The notes beneath the pieces were generated by a model. It did not search any database. It was not told where the DNA came from and worked only from the letters and a program-made list of their open reading frames with translations. This document shows positions 43,329 to 51,293 of a DNA stretch of 64,000 bases, piece by piece. Numbering within the stretch: the stretch's first letter is position 1; every line of letters begins with the position of its first letter. Origin of the DNA: Pseudochrobactrum saccharolyticum (GTDB lineage: Bacteria; Pseudomonadota; Alphaproteobacteria; Rhizobiales; Rhizobiaceae); the NCBI RefSeq assembly GCF_008801715.1, contig NZ_VZPG01000003.1, positions 372,001 to 436,000 on the forward strand, given 5' to 3'. A program made the translations under genes and the position numbers.

Positions 43329-44923
43329 GCTTTCGCAATCCCTGCGTAAGAGTGGGTATCGGACAGAACGCCGAGACGCATGCCGGTAACATCTTTACGG
43401 CAGGCAGCAGTCATTACAGTCTGCAGCATGACAACAAACGGGCTGTTGTTCATGAATTCGCGCTGCAGGTCTTCGTAAAGCTTAACGCGGGTTGCCGGAT
43501 CTTTTTCATCGCGGGCAGCCAGCGATTTCTTCGCGAAATCTGCGTTCTGGTAGTTTGAGCGCCATGCGAAAGGCTTGCTCTTTGCATCGTCCGACAGGTC
43601 GGTCACGTTGCAAAATACGTCCGCATTGGTATTCGGATCGAAATAGTCCGAACCCCATGAAGTCAGGGCGATTTCATGTTCACGGGCACGCATTTTGGTG
43701 AGAACCTGACGGTTTTCAGCAGCACGCAGTTCCAGCTTGATGCCGATTTCTGCGAGGTTTGCCTGAATGGCCTGAGCGATATCCGGCCAAGGCTGTGCGG
43801 AATAGTGGTCCATGCTGATGGAGAAACCATCGGTGAGACCTGCTTCAGCCATCAGAGCTTTTGCCTTCGCAGTGTCTTTCTGGAATGGTGTGTCGTTAAC
43901 TGCACCCGGGAAACCTTCAGGAATAATGGTCTGATGGATCTGGTGGGTCAAAGGCACGATATTTTCCTGAATGCCCTTATAGTCGATCGCCCATTTGATT
44001 GCTTCCCAAACCTTAGGATTGGTCAGCTTTTCAACTTTCTGGTTGAGCGACATCAGGCCGATACCGGCAATACCTTTACGCACGAGCGTAAAGTTTTCGT
44101 CGTTCTGGATCACGCGCAGCTGCTCGGAAGTCAGGTTACGGGCGATATCCACGTCACCTTTCTGAAGCATCAGCAGCTGGGATGAAGGGTCAGCAACGTG
44201 ACGCAGAACGATACGCTTTACATTGCCTTTATAGGCGCCGTGCGGGTTCAGGTTCAGCATAACGCTTTCGCTTGGCTTCCATGCAGCCAGAGTCCATTCA
44301 GCGGAACCGGCGCTGTTTTTACGCAGCCATTCGTTGCCGAGATCGTCACCGGCTGCATTTTCCATCACCAGTTTCTTCTCAACAACGCTACCGACGCTGG
44401 AAGACAGGCAATAAAGCAGGAAGGACAGGGAAGTCGGGGTGTCGAGAGAAATGGTCAGCGTACCGGCATCGGTCGCGACAACAGCTTTCTCAACATTCTC
44501 AGGGGTCAGACCGAACTGGCCGATGATGAAAGCAGGGCCTTTGTTCATCTTGATCGCGCGGTGCAGCGAGAACGCAGCATCTTCAGCGGTGATCGGATTG
44601 CCGGTCGCAAATTTTGCTTCAGGGTTGATTTTGAAAGTATAAACCTTACCTTCAGCATCAGCTTCCCATGAAGTGGCTACGCCGCCTTCAATCTTTTCAG
44701 GATTTTCAAAGCTCGGATGCACAAGACGCTGATACATGTTGTTGCAGATTTCGCTGCCGACAGCTTCAAAGCTCTCATGCGGATCGAGCGATGTCATGTT
44801 GTCCAGCTGCATGGCCACAACCAGAATGTCCTGACGACCGGCAGCGATCGCAGGCAGCATGCCGGCATATGACAGGAACGGAACAGCAGCAGCGCCCGCC
44901 AAAAAATTACGTCTTGAAATCAC
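43325..44923 (-). CDS. Dipeptide/oligopeptide ABC substrate-binding protein with Tat-like signal
   Basis: 532 residues. The N-terminus MISRRNFLAGAAAVPFLSYAGMLPAIAAG has a twin-arginine motif (SRRNFLA), so export may be by Tat. SBP_bac_5 blocks are NMTSLDPHESFEAVGSEICNNMYQRLVHP, YTFKINPEAKFATGNPITAEDAAFSLHRAIK and a C-terminal SWGSDYFDPNTNADVFCN. It heads the operon and is divergent from a dipeptidase gene, supporting di- or oligopeptide uptake. Residues that decide the ligand cannot be judged here. Confidence 0.93.
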   Translation of the reverse strand: MISRRNFLAGAAAVPFLSYAGMLPAIAAGRQDILVVAMQLDNMTSLDPHESFEAVGSEICNNMYQRLVHPSFENPEKIEGGVATSWEADAEGKVYTFKINPEAKFATGNPITAEDAAFSLHRAIKMNKGPAFIIGQFGLTPENVEKAVVATDAGTLTISLDTPTSLSFLLYCLSSSVGSVVEKKLVMENAAGDDLGNEWLRKNSAGSAEWTLAAWKPSESVMLNLNPHGAYKGNVKRIVLRHVADPSSQLLMLQKGDVDIARNLTSEQLRVIQNDENFTLVRKGIAGIGLMSLNQKVEKLTNPKVWEAIKWAIDYKGIQENIVPLTHQIHQTIIPEGFPGAVNDTPFQKDTAKAKALMAEAGLTDGFSISMDHYSAQPWPDIAQAIQANLAEIGIKLELRAAENRQVLTKMRAREHEIALTSWGSDYFDPNTNADVFCNVTDLSDDAKSKPFAWRSNYQNADFAKKSLAARDEKDPATRVKLYEDLQREFMNNSPFVVMLQTVMTAACRKDVTGMRLGVLSDTHSYAGIAKA

Positions 44924-45473
44924 GGTGATTTCCTCTTCCCTATCCGTAAACGCAAGAAACCGGCCGGGTTGCCCCTGCCAGTGGTTAAGTTTTCTAACAG
45001 CTTTGAAAATGAGTTATCTTCGCGGGAGATCGTCCACCGGACCGATTTTTGCCCGTTCCGATCCACCCGAAACTGCATCAAAACAATGTGTATAAGAAAA
45101 CCGTCTAATGTCCGGTTCAGTTATCATGAAGCCCAATAACGCGGCCAATGCAGATTTTGCCAGTGGCTATGCATGGTTTGCATGCAAAATCTTGTTCAAA
45201 ACTTTGTTATTTTCTAATTTAAATTAATATGCAGAAGAGGACTATCCCCTGCAAGAAAAGGCATTTGCAATTTGGTTGCAAAATGGTCAGTCTCGCAAAT
45301 CACGCGACGACTTGTATTTCCGCGATGAAAAACCGCAGAATCGCAGGTGCCTCCCTGAAATCTCAGAGGAATACCGTTGCTAACGAGATGCAATAACAGG
45401 ATTTAATCCGCTAAATGTTTCTGTTTGCGACATATTTTATTTCGCCAGCCAGAAAAGTAAGGTTCCCTTTCCC
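44924..45473. promoter_or_regulatory. Divergent control region of dipeptide importer and dipeptidase
   Basis: About 550 bases between two divergent units, with no credible ORF. It holds two symmetric motifs with the same core: the 12-bp palindrome TTTGCATGCAAA at 45177-45188, and TTTGCAA-5-TTGCAAA at 45264-45282. They could bind one dimeric regulator controlling both sides. The regulator gene is not adjacent. Confidence 0.5.
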
Positions 45474-46523
45474 ATGTCCAGTTCCTCAACGGCAGACAAT
45501 TTCACCCCTGTCTTTGATGGCCATAATGACGTTTTGCTGCGTCTGTGGTCGTCAAGCGAAGCCAATCCGGTCGATCGCTTTATTGATGGCGAAAAGGTGG
45601 GTCATATTGATCTTCCGCGCGCTAAAAAGGGCGGCCTCGCAGGCGGCCTCTGCGCAATTTATGTGCCATCCCCTTCGATGGAAAAAGACGCAAACGGCGA
45701 TTATCCGACGCCGGAACACGACAGCGCCTTAAGAATCACCCTCGGCATGGCCGCGCTTCTGGCGAAGATTGAAGCGAAGTCCGCAGGCGGCTTGAAAATC
45801 TGCCGTTCTGCCGATGATATCCGCACCGCGATGACCAATGGCGCATTTGCGTCAGTACTGCATATTGAAGGTGCTGAAGCGATCAGCGCCGATCTGGATG
45901 AACTTTATGTGCTGCATCAGGCAGGCCTGCGCACTTTGGGTCCGGTCTGGAGCCGTCCGAATATTTTCGCATATGGCGTGCCGTTCCGCTTCCCGAGCAC
46001 ACCGGATATCGGCCCGGGCCTCAGCGATGCGGGCAAAGCCCTGATCCGCGCCTGTAACGAGCTGAAAATCATGGTCGACCTGTCGCACATGAATGACAAA
46101 GGCTTCTGGGATATTGCAGCGATTTCCGATGCACCACTCGTTGCCAGCCATTCCAACGCACACACATTGTGCACACACAGCCGCAACGTGACCGAAAAAC
46201 AGATGGACGCCATCAAGGAAACCGGCGGCCTGATGGGTATCAATTTCGGCGTGTCCTTCCTGCGTGCAGACGGTCAGAAAATCACGGCCACACCGCTCAG
46301 CGAAATGGTGCGCCACATTGATTACATCATCAACCGTATCGGTGTTGACCATGTGGCTCTCGGCTCCGACTTTGACGGCACGACCATTCCGGATGCTCTG
46401 GGCAGCGCCGCTGATCTGCAGCTGCTGATCGCCGAATTGCGCAAAGCCGGTTACGATCAGGAAACCATCGACAAGATCGCCTATAAAAACTGGATCCGCG
46501 TCCTCGAAAAAACCTGGGCGTAA
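45474..46523 (+). CDS. Membrane dipeptidase (peptidase family M19)
   Basis: 349 residues without a signal peptide. Zinc-ligand regions of the M19 renal-dipeptidase family are visible: FDGHNDVLLRLW (HxD), VLHIEGAEA (Glu), MVDLSHMNDKGFWDIA and PLVASHSNAHTLCTHSRN (two His), and VALGSDFDGTTIP (Asp). The family cuts dipeptides, often with a D-residue at the C-terminus. Being divergent from the peptide importer, it probably hydrolyses imported dipeptides in the cytoplasm. The start follows a short AAGG-containing leader. Confidence 0.94.
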   Translation: MSSSSTADNFTPVFDGHNDVLLRLWSSSEANPVDRFIDGEKVGHIDLPRAKKGGLAGGLCAIYVPSPSMEKDANGDYPTPEHDSALRITLGMAALLAKIEAKSAGGLKICRSADDIRTAMTNGAFASVLHIEGAEAISADLDELYVLHQAGLRTLGPVWSRPNIFAYGVPFRFPSTPDIGPGLSDAGKALIRACNELKIMVDLSHMNDKGFWDIAAISDAPLVASHSNAHTLCTHSRNVTEKQMDAIKETGGLMGINFGVSFLRADGQKITATPLSEMVRHIDYIINRIGVDHVALGSDFDGTTIPDALGSAADLQLLIAELRKAGYDQETIDKIAYKNWIRVLEKTWA

Positions 46524-46550
46524 GATTGCTGCATTTATAACCGCAAAATT

Positions 46551-46586
46551 GAAAAAGGCCTCCGCTATACAGCGGAGGCCTTTTTC
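46551..46586. terminator. Bidirectional terminator
   Basis: GAAAAAGGCCTCCGCT/AGCGGAGGCCTTTTTC with a 4-base loop. It lies 27 bases after the dipeptidase stop and just before the stop of the convergent acyltransferase gene. Confidence 0.95.
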
Positions 46587-46592
46587 GTGATA

Positions 46593-47678
46593 TTAGGACG
46601 GCTGTGGCACCGGAGATTGCAGCTTTGCTTTGTTACGCCCCAAACGCATAAACGGTTTCTCAATAATCAGATAAGAAATTTTCGCGCCAACAAGACTTGC
46701 AATAATAATTGCAACCACCGCCAGCGGAAAAGCCCAGCCACCCAAACCAAGCCGGTTGAAGACCGCCCAGCCCGCACCAACGACAAACATATGTGTCAGA
46801 TAGAGCGAATAGGAACTGTCGCCAATTTGTACAAACAGATTACGCGGCGATAAAGTTTTGACCCAGCGATCCGTACAAAGCGCCGTTACAACAAGCAGCA
46901 CGGATGCGGTCAGATAAGCAAGATTTTCGATAAACAGCGGCAACACCGTCAGATCAACACTGAACAGCAAACCAATGCTGAGCGTCACGAAAAACAACAA
47001 TACCGGCAGGGAGTTGACGGAAAAATCACTCCAGAAACCGCGGCGCTGCATTTCAGCAAGCCACATACCGGCAAGAAACGGCATCAGATTAAAGTTAAGA
47101 TAAAAAGCTGTAACACTGCTGTTTCGCTCAACAAAAAACGCACCTGCAATCAGCACACCGAGTGCCAGACTCATGAAGACTATGCGCCGCAAACTGCTCT
47201 CACACCACCAGAACAGAATAAAGATGAGATAGAAAAACATCTCATAATTGAGTGACCAGCCCGGCTTCAGCAAAGGGCGCCAGTCATCAACAGTCCCCGG
47301 CACCAGTTCCGGAATAAAAGCGAGCGAGCTAAACAAATAATATGGCGTAAAACTTGTCGACTTAAACAAGTTCGGCAAATAAACCGCGCAGAGCGCAAGA
47401 AATATTGTGCAGAGCCAGTAAAGCGGCACGATGCGTATAATGCGCCGCCACAAAAAACCTGCAGGTGCGAAGTCACGCGGATGAATATAGCTGATAATAA
47501 ATCCGCTGATTACAAAGAAAATTGAAACACCAAAAGCACCCAAAACACCCAGTATCGGCGGCGGTTCAGCCATCGGATGCTGTAATGTGTGACCGATAAC
47601 GACCAGCAATGCCGCCAGGCCGCGCAAGATTTGCACAGAGTTGAATTTCCCACTCTGAATAACAGTGTTTGTCTGCAT
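46593..47678 (-). CDS. Membrane acyltransferase, OafA/YrhL (acyltransferase 3) family
   Basis: 361 residues from the ATG at 47678, which has GTGAGG seven bases upstream. The frame is open to 47783. Acyltransferase-3 marks are FNSVQILRGLAALLVVIGHTLQHP (R and H of the catalytic first loop), FGVSIFFVISGFIISY and a dozen membrane helices such as FLWRRIIRIVPLYWLCTIFLAL. It adds acetyl or other acyl groups to surface glycans such as O-antigen, exopolysaccharide or lipid-linked sugars. It stands alone next to a very AT-rich stretch, which may indicate horizontal acquisition. Confidence 0.9.
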   Translation of the reverse strand: MQTNTVIQSGKFNSVQILRGLAALLVVIGHTLQHPMAEPPPILGVLGAFGVSIFFVISGFIISYIHPRDFAPAGFLWRRIIRIVPLYWLCTIFLALCAVYLPNLFKSTSFTPYYLFSSLAFIPELVPGTVDDWRPLLKPGWSLNYEMFFYLIFILFWWCESSLRRIVFMSLALGVLIAGAFFVERNSSVTAFYLNFNLMPFLAGMWLAEMQRRGFWSDFSVNSLPVLLFFVTLSIGLLFSVDLTVLPLFIENLAYLTASVLLVVTALCTDRWVKTLSPRNLFVQIGDSSYSLYLTHMFVVGAGWAVFNRLGLGGWAFPLAVVAIIIASLVGAKISYLIIEKPFMRLGRNKAKLQSPVPQPS

Positions 47679-47783
47679 TTGCCTCACCCGATCACATGTA
47701 TCAAATGCACGCACAGTCCGTTGCAGCGCATTTATTGTTTTTGTTCCGGCAAGGCTCCAAGCAAAAACACATTCAATATGCAT

Positions 47784-48090
47784 TATTAAAATATAAATTT
47801 ATAATTAAGCAAACTAATTAAATATAATCTCTAAATTGCCAAAACTATACTTCTATAATTATTCAATTTATCAATAGTCAATAGTGCAATATATACTTTA
47901 AATATCAATAATACGTATCATTACTTAATAATAATACAGAAAAACAAAGCGCAAATATCAGAAATAACTACATTGCAACGATCTTTAAGAGCGGAAAATT
48001 TCATCACCCCATGCCGTTTATGCAGTTGTAATCACGGGGTTTAGGTCTAAACTGCGCGGAAAATTTCTAAAAAACCGCATAAACAGCATG
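47784..48090. other. Very AT-rich intergenic region
   Basis: About 300 bases with runs such as TTTATAATTAAG and TAATAATAATAC. It is clearly poorer in G and C than the rest of the window up to about 47970. No ORF and no clear repeat. It contains the promoters of the divergent acyltransferase and aldehyde dehydrogenase genes. Such DNA is often bound by xenogeneic silencers (MucR or H-NS-like). Confidence 0.5.
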
Positions 48091-48104
48091 ACAGGATGGG
48101 AACT

Positions 48105-49535
48105 ATGGATCACGCGCTCAAATTTTATATCAACGGTGAATGGGTTGATCCGGCAATAAGCCCAATTACAACACTGGATGTCATCAATCCTGCAACCGAG
48201 CAGCCTTTTACCAAAATCGCAATGGGCACCGCCACCGATGTCGACAAGGCAGTAGCCGCCGCCAAAGCCGCTTTTGAGAGCTTCTCCGTCACCACGAAAG
48301 AAGAGCGTCTCGCTCTGCTCAAGCGCATTCTCGAAATTTTCATCCGCCGCTCGGATGAAATCGGCGCCGCAATCTCGCAGGAAATGGGCGCACCGCTGGC
48401 CATGGCTAAAGCTGCACAGGCCGGTTCCGGCACCGCCCATCTGATGGAAGCAATTAAAGCCGCTGAAATTTTTGAATATGCCTATATGCAGGGCACAACC
48501 CGCGTTGTGCATGAACCGATCGGCGTGGTGGCAATGATTACGCCTTGGAACTGGCCGATCAATCAGATTGCCGCAAAAGTTGCACCAGCCATTGCTACCG
48601 GCTGCACAATGGTGCTGAAGCCTTCAGAAATTGCGCCGGTCAGTGCCATTTTGTTCGCAGAAATCATGGATGAAGCCGGTGTGCCGAAAGGCGTGTTCAA
48701 CCTCGTTCATGGTGACGGCCCGACTGTCGGCGTCGCGCTTTCCGGCCATAAAGATGTGGATATGGTGTCCTTTACCGGCTCTACCCGCGCCGGTGTCAGC
48801 GTTGCACAGACTGCAGCGCCGACCGTAAAACGTGTACATCAGGAACTCGGCGGCAAGTCCCCGAATATTATCCTGCGTAGTGCCGATCTGGATAAGGCCG
48901 TGCGTACCGGTGTCACCCGTTGCTTTGGCAATAGCGGCCAGTCCTGCAATGCGCCGACCCGTATGCTAGTACCGCAGGAAGCTATGGATGATGCGATTGC
49001 AATCGCCCGTGATGCAGCAGAAAAATTCCGCACCGGCGATCCGAATTCCGCCAATACCGATCTCGGCCCGGTCGTCAGCCAGTTGCAGTTCGACAAGATT
49101 CAGGATCTGATTCAGGCCGGTATTGATGAAGGTGCGGAACTTGTAACCGGCGGCACCGGCCGCCCTGCGGAACTCAATGCCGGTTATTATGTGCGCCCGA
49201 CCATCTTTGCCCGTGTCGGCCATGATATGCGCATTTCCCGCGAGGAAATCTTCGGCCCTGTTCTGTCGATGATTGGCTATGATGATCTGGATGAAGCGGT
49301 CGAAATGGCCAATGATACGGTCTACGGCCTTGCGTCCTATATTCAGGGTGATCTGAAAGAAGCGCAGGCTTTGTCGAAACGTCTGCGCACCGGCAATGTC
49401 TATATTAATGATGCGCCATGGGACGGTGCGGCACCTTTCGGCGGTTACAAACAGTCGGGCAATGGCCGTGAATACGGCGTTTTCGGCCTGCGTGAATTTG
49501 TCGAAATCAAAGGTATCGTCGGCTTTGAAGAATAA
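48105..49535 (+). CDS. NAD(P)-dependent aldehyde dehydrogenase
   Basis: 476 residues from the ATG at 48105. An ATG three codons upstream (48096) lies within the AGGATGGGA ribosome site. ALDH marks are VAMITPWNWPINQIAAKVAPAIATGCTMVLKPSE, the cofactor FTGSTRAGVSV, the general base in HQELGGKSPNII, and the nucleophile Cys in GNSGQSCNAPTRMLVP. The C-terminus EYGVFGLREFVEIKGIVG is common. The substrate is undetermined, and no pathway genes are adjacent. It has its own terminator. Confidence 0.94.
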   Translation: MDHALKFYINGEWVDPAISPITTLDVINPATEQPFTKIAMGTATDVDKAVAAAKAAFESFSVTTKEERLALLKRILEIFIRRSDEIGAAISQEMGAPLAMAKAAQAGSGTAHLMEAIKAAEIFEYAYMQGTTRVVHEPIGVVAMITPWNWPINQIAAKVAPAIATGCTMVLKPSEIAPVSAILFAEIMDEAGVPKGVFNLVHGDGPTVGVALSGHKDVDMVSFTGSTRAGVSVAQTAAPTVKRVHQELGGKSPNIILRSADLDKAVRTGVTRCFGNSGQSCNAPTRMLVPQEAMDDAIAIARDAAEKFRTGDPNSANTDLGPVVSQLQFDKIQDLIQAGIDEGAELVTGGTGRPAELNAGYYVRPTIFARVGHDMRISREEIFGPVLSMIGYDDLDEAVEMANDTVYGLASYIQGDLKEAQALSKRLRTGNVYINDAPWDGAAPFGGYKQSGNGREYGVFGLREFVEIKGIVGFEE

Positions 49536-49557
49536 GCACCGGCTATAGAGAGATAAG

Positions 49558-49594
49558 AAATAGCGCGTCCGTCAAAAGACGCGCTATTTTATAT
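49558..49594 (+). terminator. Terminator of the aldehyde dehydrogenase gene
   Basis: Stem TAGCGCGTC/GACGCGCTA with an 8-base loop, followed by TTTTATATAATTGTTTT. Confidence 0.9.
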
Positions 49595-49790
49595 AATTGT
49601 TTTGATATATATCACATAAAGACTGACTATCTGCCGAAGCGCGCAACTGAGAGATACTCTCTCCGATGACAAAGCATGTCGCAGGCAGCGGATCACTCAA
49701 AATACGGCCAGCATATCCTGCCAGCAGATGCCTGCACTTATGCTGCATTCTCACATATAAGGCTGCTTCATAAGGAGCGGCAGGTTAAAC

Positions 49791-50717
49791 ATGAACAAGT
49801 CACCCTCCGAAGCCGCGTCAATCAACGCAACCGGCCTGCTGCAAAGCACGCCTGAGACACAGAGAAAAGCGATTATCGCGCTTTTGCTTGGCGGGTTGCT
49901 CATCAGCTGTTCGCCTATTCTGGTGCGTTTTGCCGAAACCGGCCCGATTGTTACGGCTTTCTGGCGGCTGGCGCTGGCGATTATCCCGATGCTGATCCTG
50001 AATAACCGGATGAAGCATGGCGTGGATCAGGTCAAACCGGCTTCTCTTGGCGATCTGGCAATCCTTGCTGTTCCGGGCATTCTGATCGGGCTGGAACTGG
50101 TGGTCTGGCATATTTCGCTGACCATGACATCCGTTGCTAATTCGACGCTGATTGTGAACCTGTCACCGATTTTTGTAGCGCTTGGCGGCTGGCTGTTTCT
50201 GAAACAGAAAATCAGCCGGATTTTCATCAGCGGTCTTGTTATCGCAATTTTTGGCGTGCTGATCCTCAAAGGCGGCCCTGACCTTTCCGGCCACAGCAGC
50301 CTCAAAGGCGATGCCGTGGCTCTGGGCGCTGCCATTCTTTATGCCGCTTATATTCTGATGCTCGGCTTCACGCGCCGCCGTTTTTCCACCTCGACGATCA
50401 TGCTCTGCACCACAATCAGTGCAACTCTGACTATTCTGCCGCTCGCACTGATTTTTGAAACGCAATATTTCCCGCTGACCTTGTTTGGCTGGGTTGTTGT
50501 CTGCGCTCTGGCATGGATGACGCAAGCCGCCGGGCAAAGCCTGATTACATTTGCCATTGCATGGCTGCCGGTTGCGTTTTCTTCGCTCACACTTTTGATC
50601 CAGCCTGTTGTGGCAGCAATTCTGGCATGGATCCTGCTGTCAGAACCGCTGAGCATCTGGCAGATTTGTGGCGGCCTCATCGTCATCGCCGGCATTATGC
50701 AGGCAAGGCGCGGCTGA
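49791..50717 (+). CDS. DMT-superfamily transporter (EamA domain pair)
   Basis: 308 residues with ten membrane segments in two EamA repeats (first from AIIALLLGGLLISCSPILVRFAE, second from GDAVALGAAILYAAYILMLGF). The repeat ends GWLFLKQKISRIFISGLVIAIFGVLIL and AWILLSEPLSIWQICGGLIVIAGIMQ are classic. Members export or import amino acids, nucleosides or other metabolites. Nothing here decides which. A GGAG site precedes the ATG, and the gene is monocistronic. Confidence 0.92.
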   Translation: MNKSPSEAASINATGLLQSTPETQRKAIIALLLGGLLISCSPILVRFAETGPIVTAFWRLALAIIPMLILNNRMKHGVDQVKPASLGDLAILAVPGILIGLELVVWHISLTMTSVANSTLIVNLSPIFVALGGWLFLKQKISRIFISGLVIAIFGVLILKGGPDLSGHSSLKGDAVALGAAILYAAYILMLGFTRRRFSTSTIMLCTTISATLTILPLALIFETQYFPLTLFGWVVVCALAWMTQAAGQSLITFAIAWLPVAFSSLTLLIQPVVAAILAWILLSEPLSIWQICGGLIVIAGIMQARRG

Positions 50718-50833
50718 CCACTTGTCGGGACGATTATATGCATAGACATATCAAAGCGCCCTGCAAAAACTGTGGCTGAAATACACAGGCGCAATTATTT
50801 TACGTTTTGGTCAAAAAAACTGTGAACATGACC

Positions 50834-50862
50834 TTGAACTTATTTAACGCTTGCTCCATATG
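50834..50862 (+). promoter_or_regulatory. Promoter of the sRNA gene
   Basis: TTGAAC at 50834-50839 (preceded by C, giving CTTGAAC), exactly 17 bases of spacer, then CATATG at 50857-50862. This is close to the alphaproteobacterial housekeeping consensus CTTGAC-N17-CTATAT and puts the start of transcription near 50868. Confidence 0.75.
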
Positions 50863-50867
50863 AAGGT

Positions 50868-50971
50868 CACTTGCTGGCGCGCTTCCTCCCATTTCGCGCT
50901 GCAAGTGTTCCCCTCGAAGGCATCTAAATGTCTTCTTAAATTCAGCCGGGCTTTTTAGTCCGGCTTTTTTT
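50868..50971 (+). ncRNA. Trans-acting small RNA, AbcR/NfeR-like, with anti-Shine-Dalgarno loop
   Basis: About 104 nucleotides with three parts. Hairpin 1 is CACTTGC...GCAAGTG with inner GCGCG/CGCGC and displays the loop CTTCCTCCCATTT (50882-50894), an anti-Shine-Dalgarno sequence. Hairpin 2 is GAAGGCAT/ATGTCTTC. The third is an intrinsic terminator AGCCGG/CCGGCT with seven U. A good promoter stands at the right distance. This architecture is that of alphaproteobacterial Hfq-dependent sRNAs of the AbcR and NfeR (alpha-r14/r15) type, which repress ABC-transporter mRNAs by covering the ribosome site. I cannot say which family without covariance models. The neighbouring ugpB has a GGGAG site that could pair. 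Confidence 0.8.
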
Positions 50972-51134
50972 CTGCCTGAATTGTGGATTTTCCACCTGTA
51001 AGTGGCAAAGAATCACCCTGCCCGCAGCATTTTCCTGAAATCACGAACTTTATGGCACGCAATTTTATTATCGCTTGTTTTGTGACAAACTCTTCGCCAA
51101 AATGTGTCTGCGCATAGAATTATGCGTGAATAGC

Positions 51135-51189
51135 TTTCGTAATTGTGCTTTTCTCTTTCGTATTAAATGTTATATGCGCTAAAACGAAA
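51135..51189. promoter_or_regulatory. TTTCGT repeats upstream of ugpB, candidate DeoR/GlpR-type operators
   Basis: TTTCGT occurs at 51135-51140 and 51156-51161, and its complement ACGAAA at 51184-51189. DeoR-family regulators of the GlpR type bind TTTCG direct repeats, and glycerol-3-phosphate genes are their usual targets. The nearest start codon (ugpB) is about 105 bases downstream. No regulator gene is adjacent. Confidence 0.4.
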
Positions 51190-51293
51190 GAGCTTAATGG
51201 CAACCGCGGAACTCTCGTCTGAACGGCGTACACATAACACCGGCTCAGCGATATTCCGTTTCATTGATCTTCAGGGACCTTCAGGGAGAAGTC

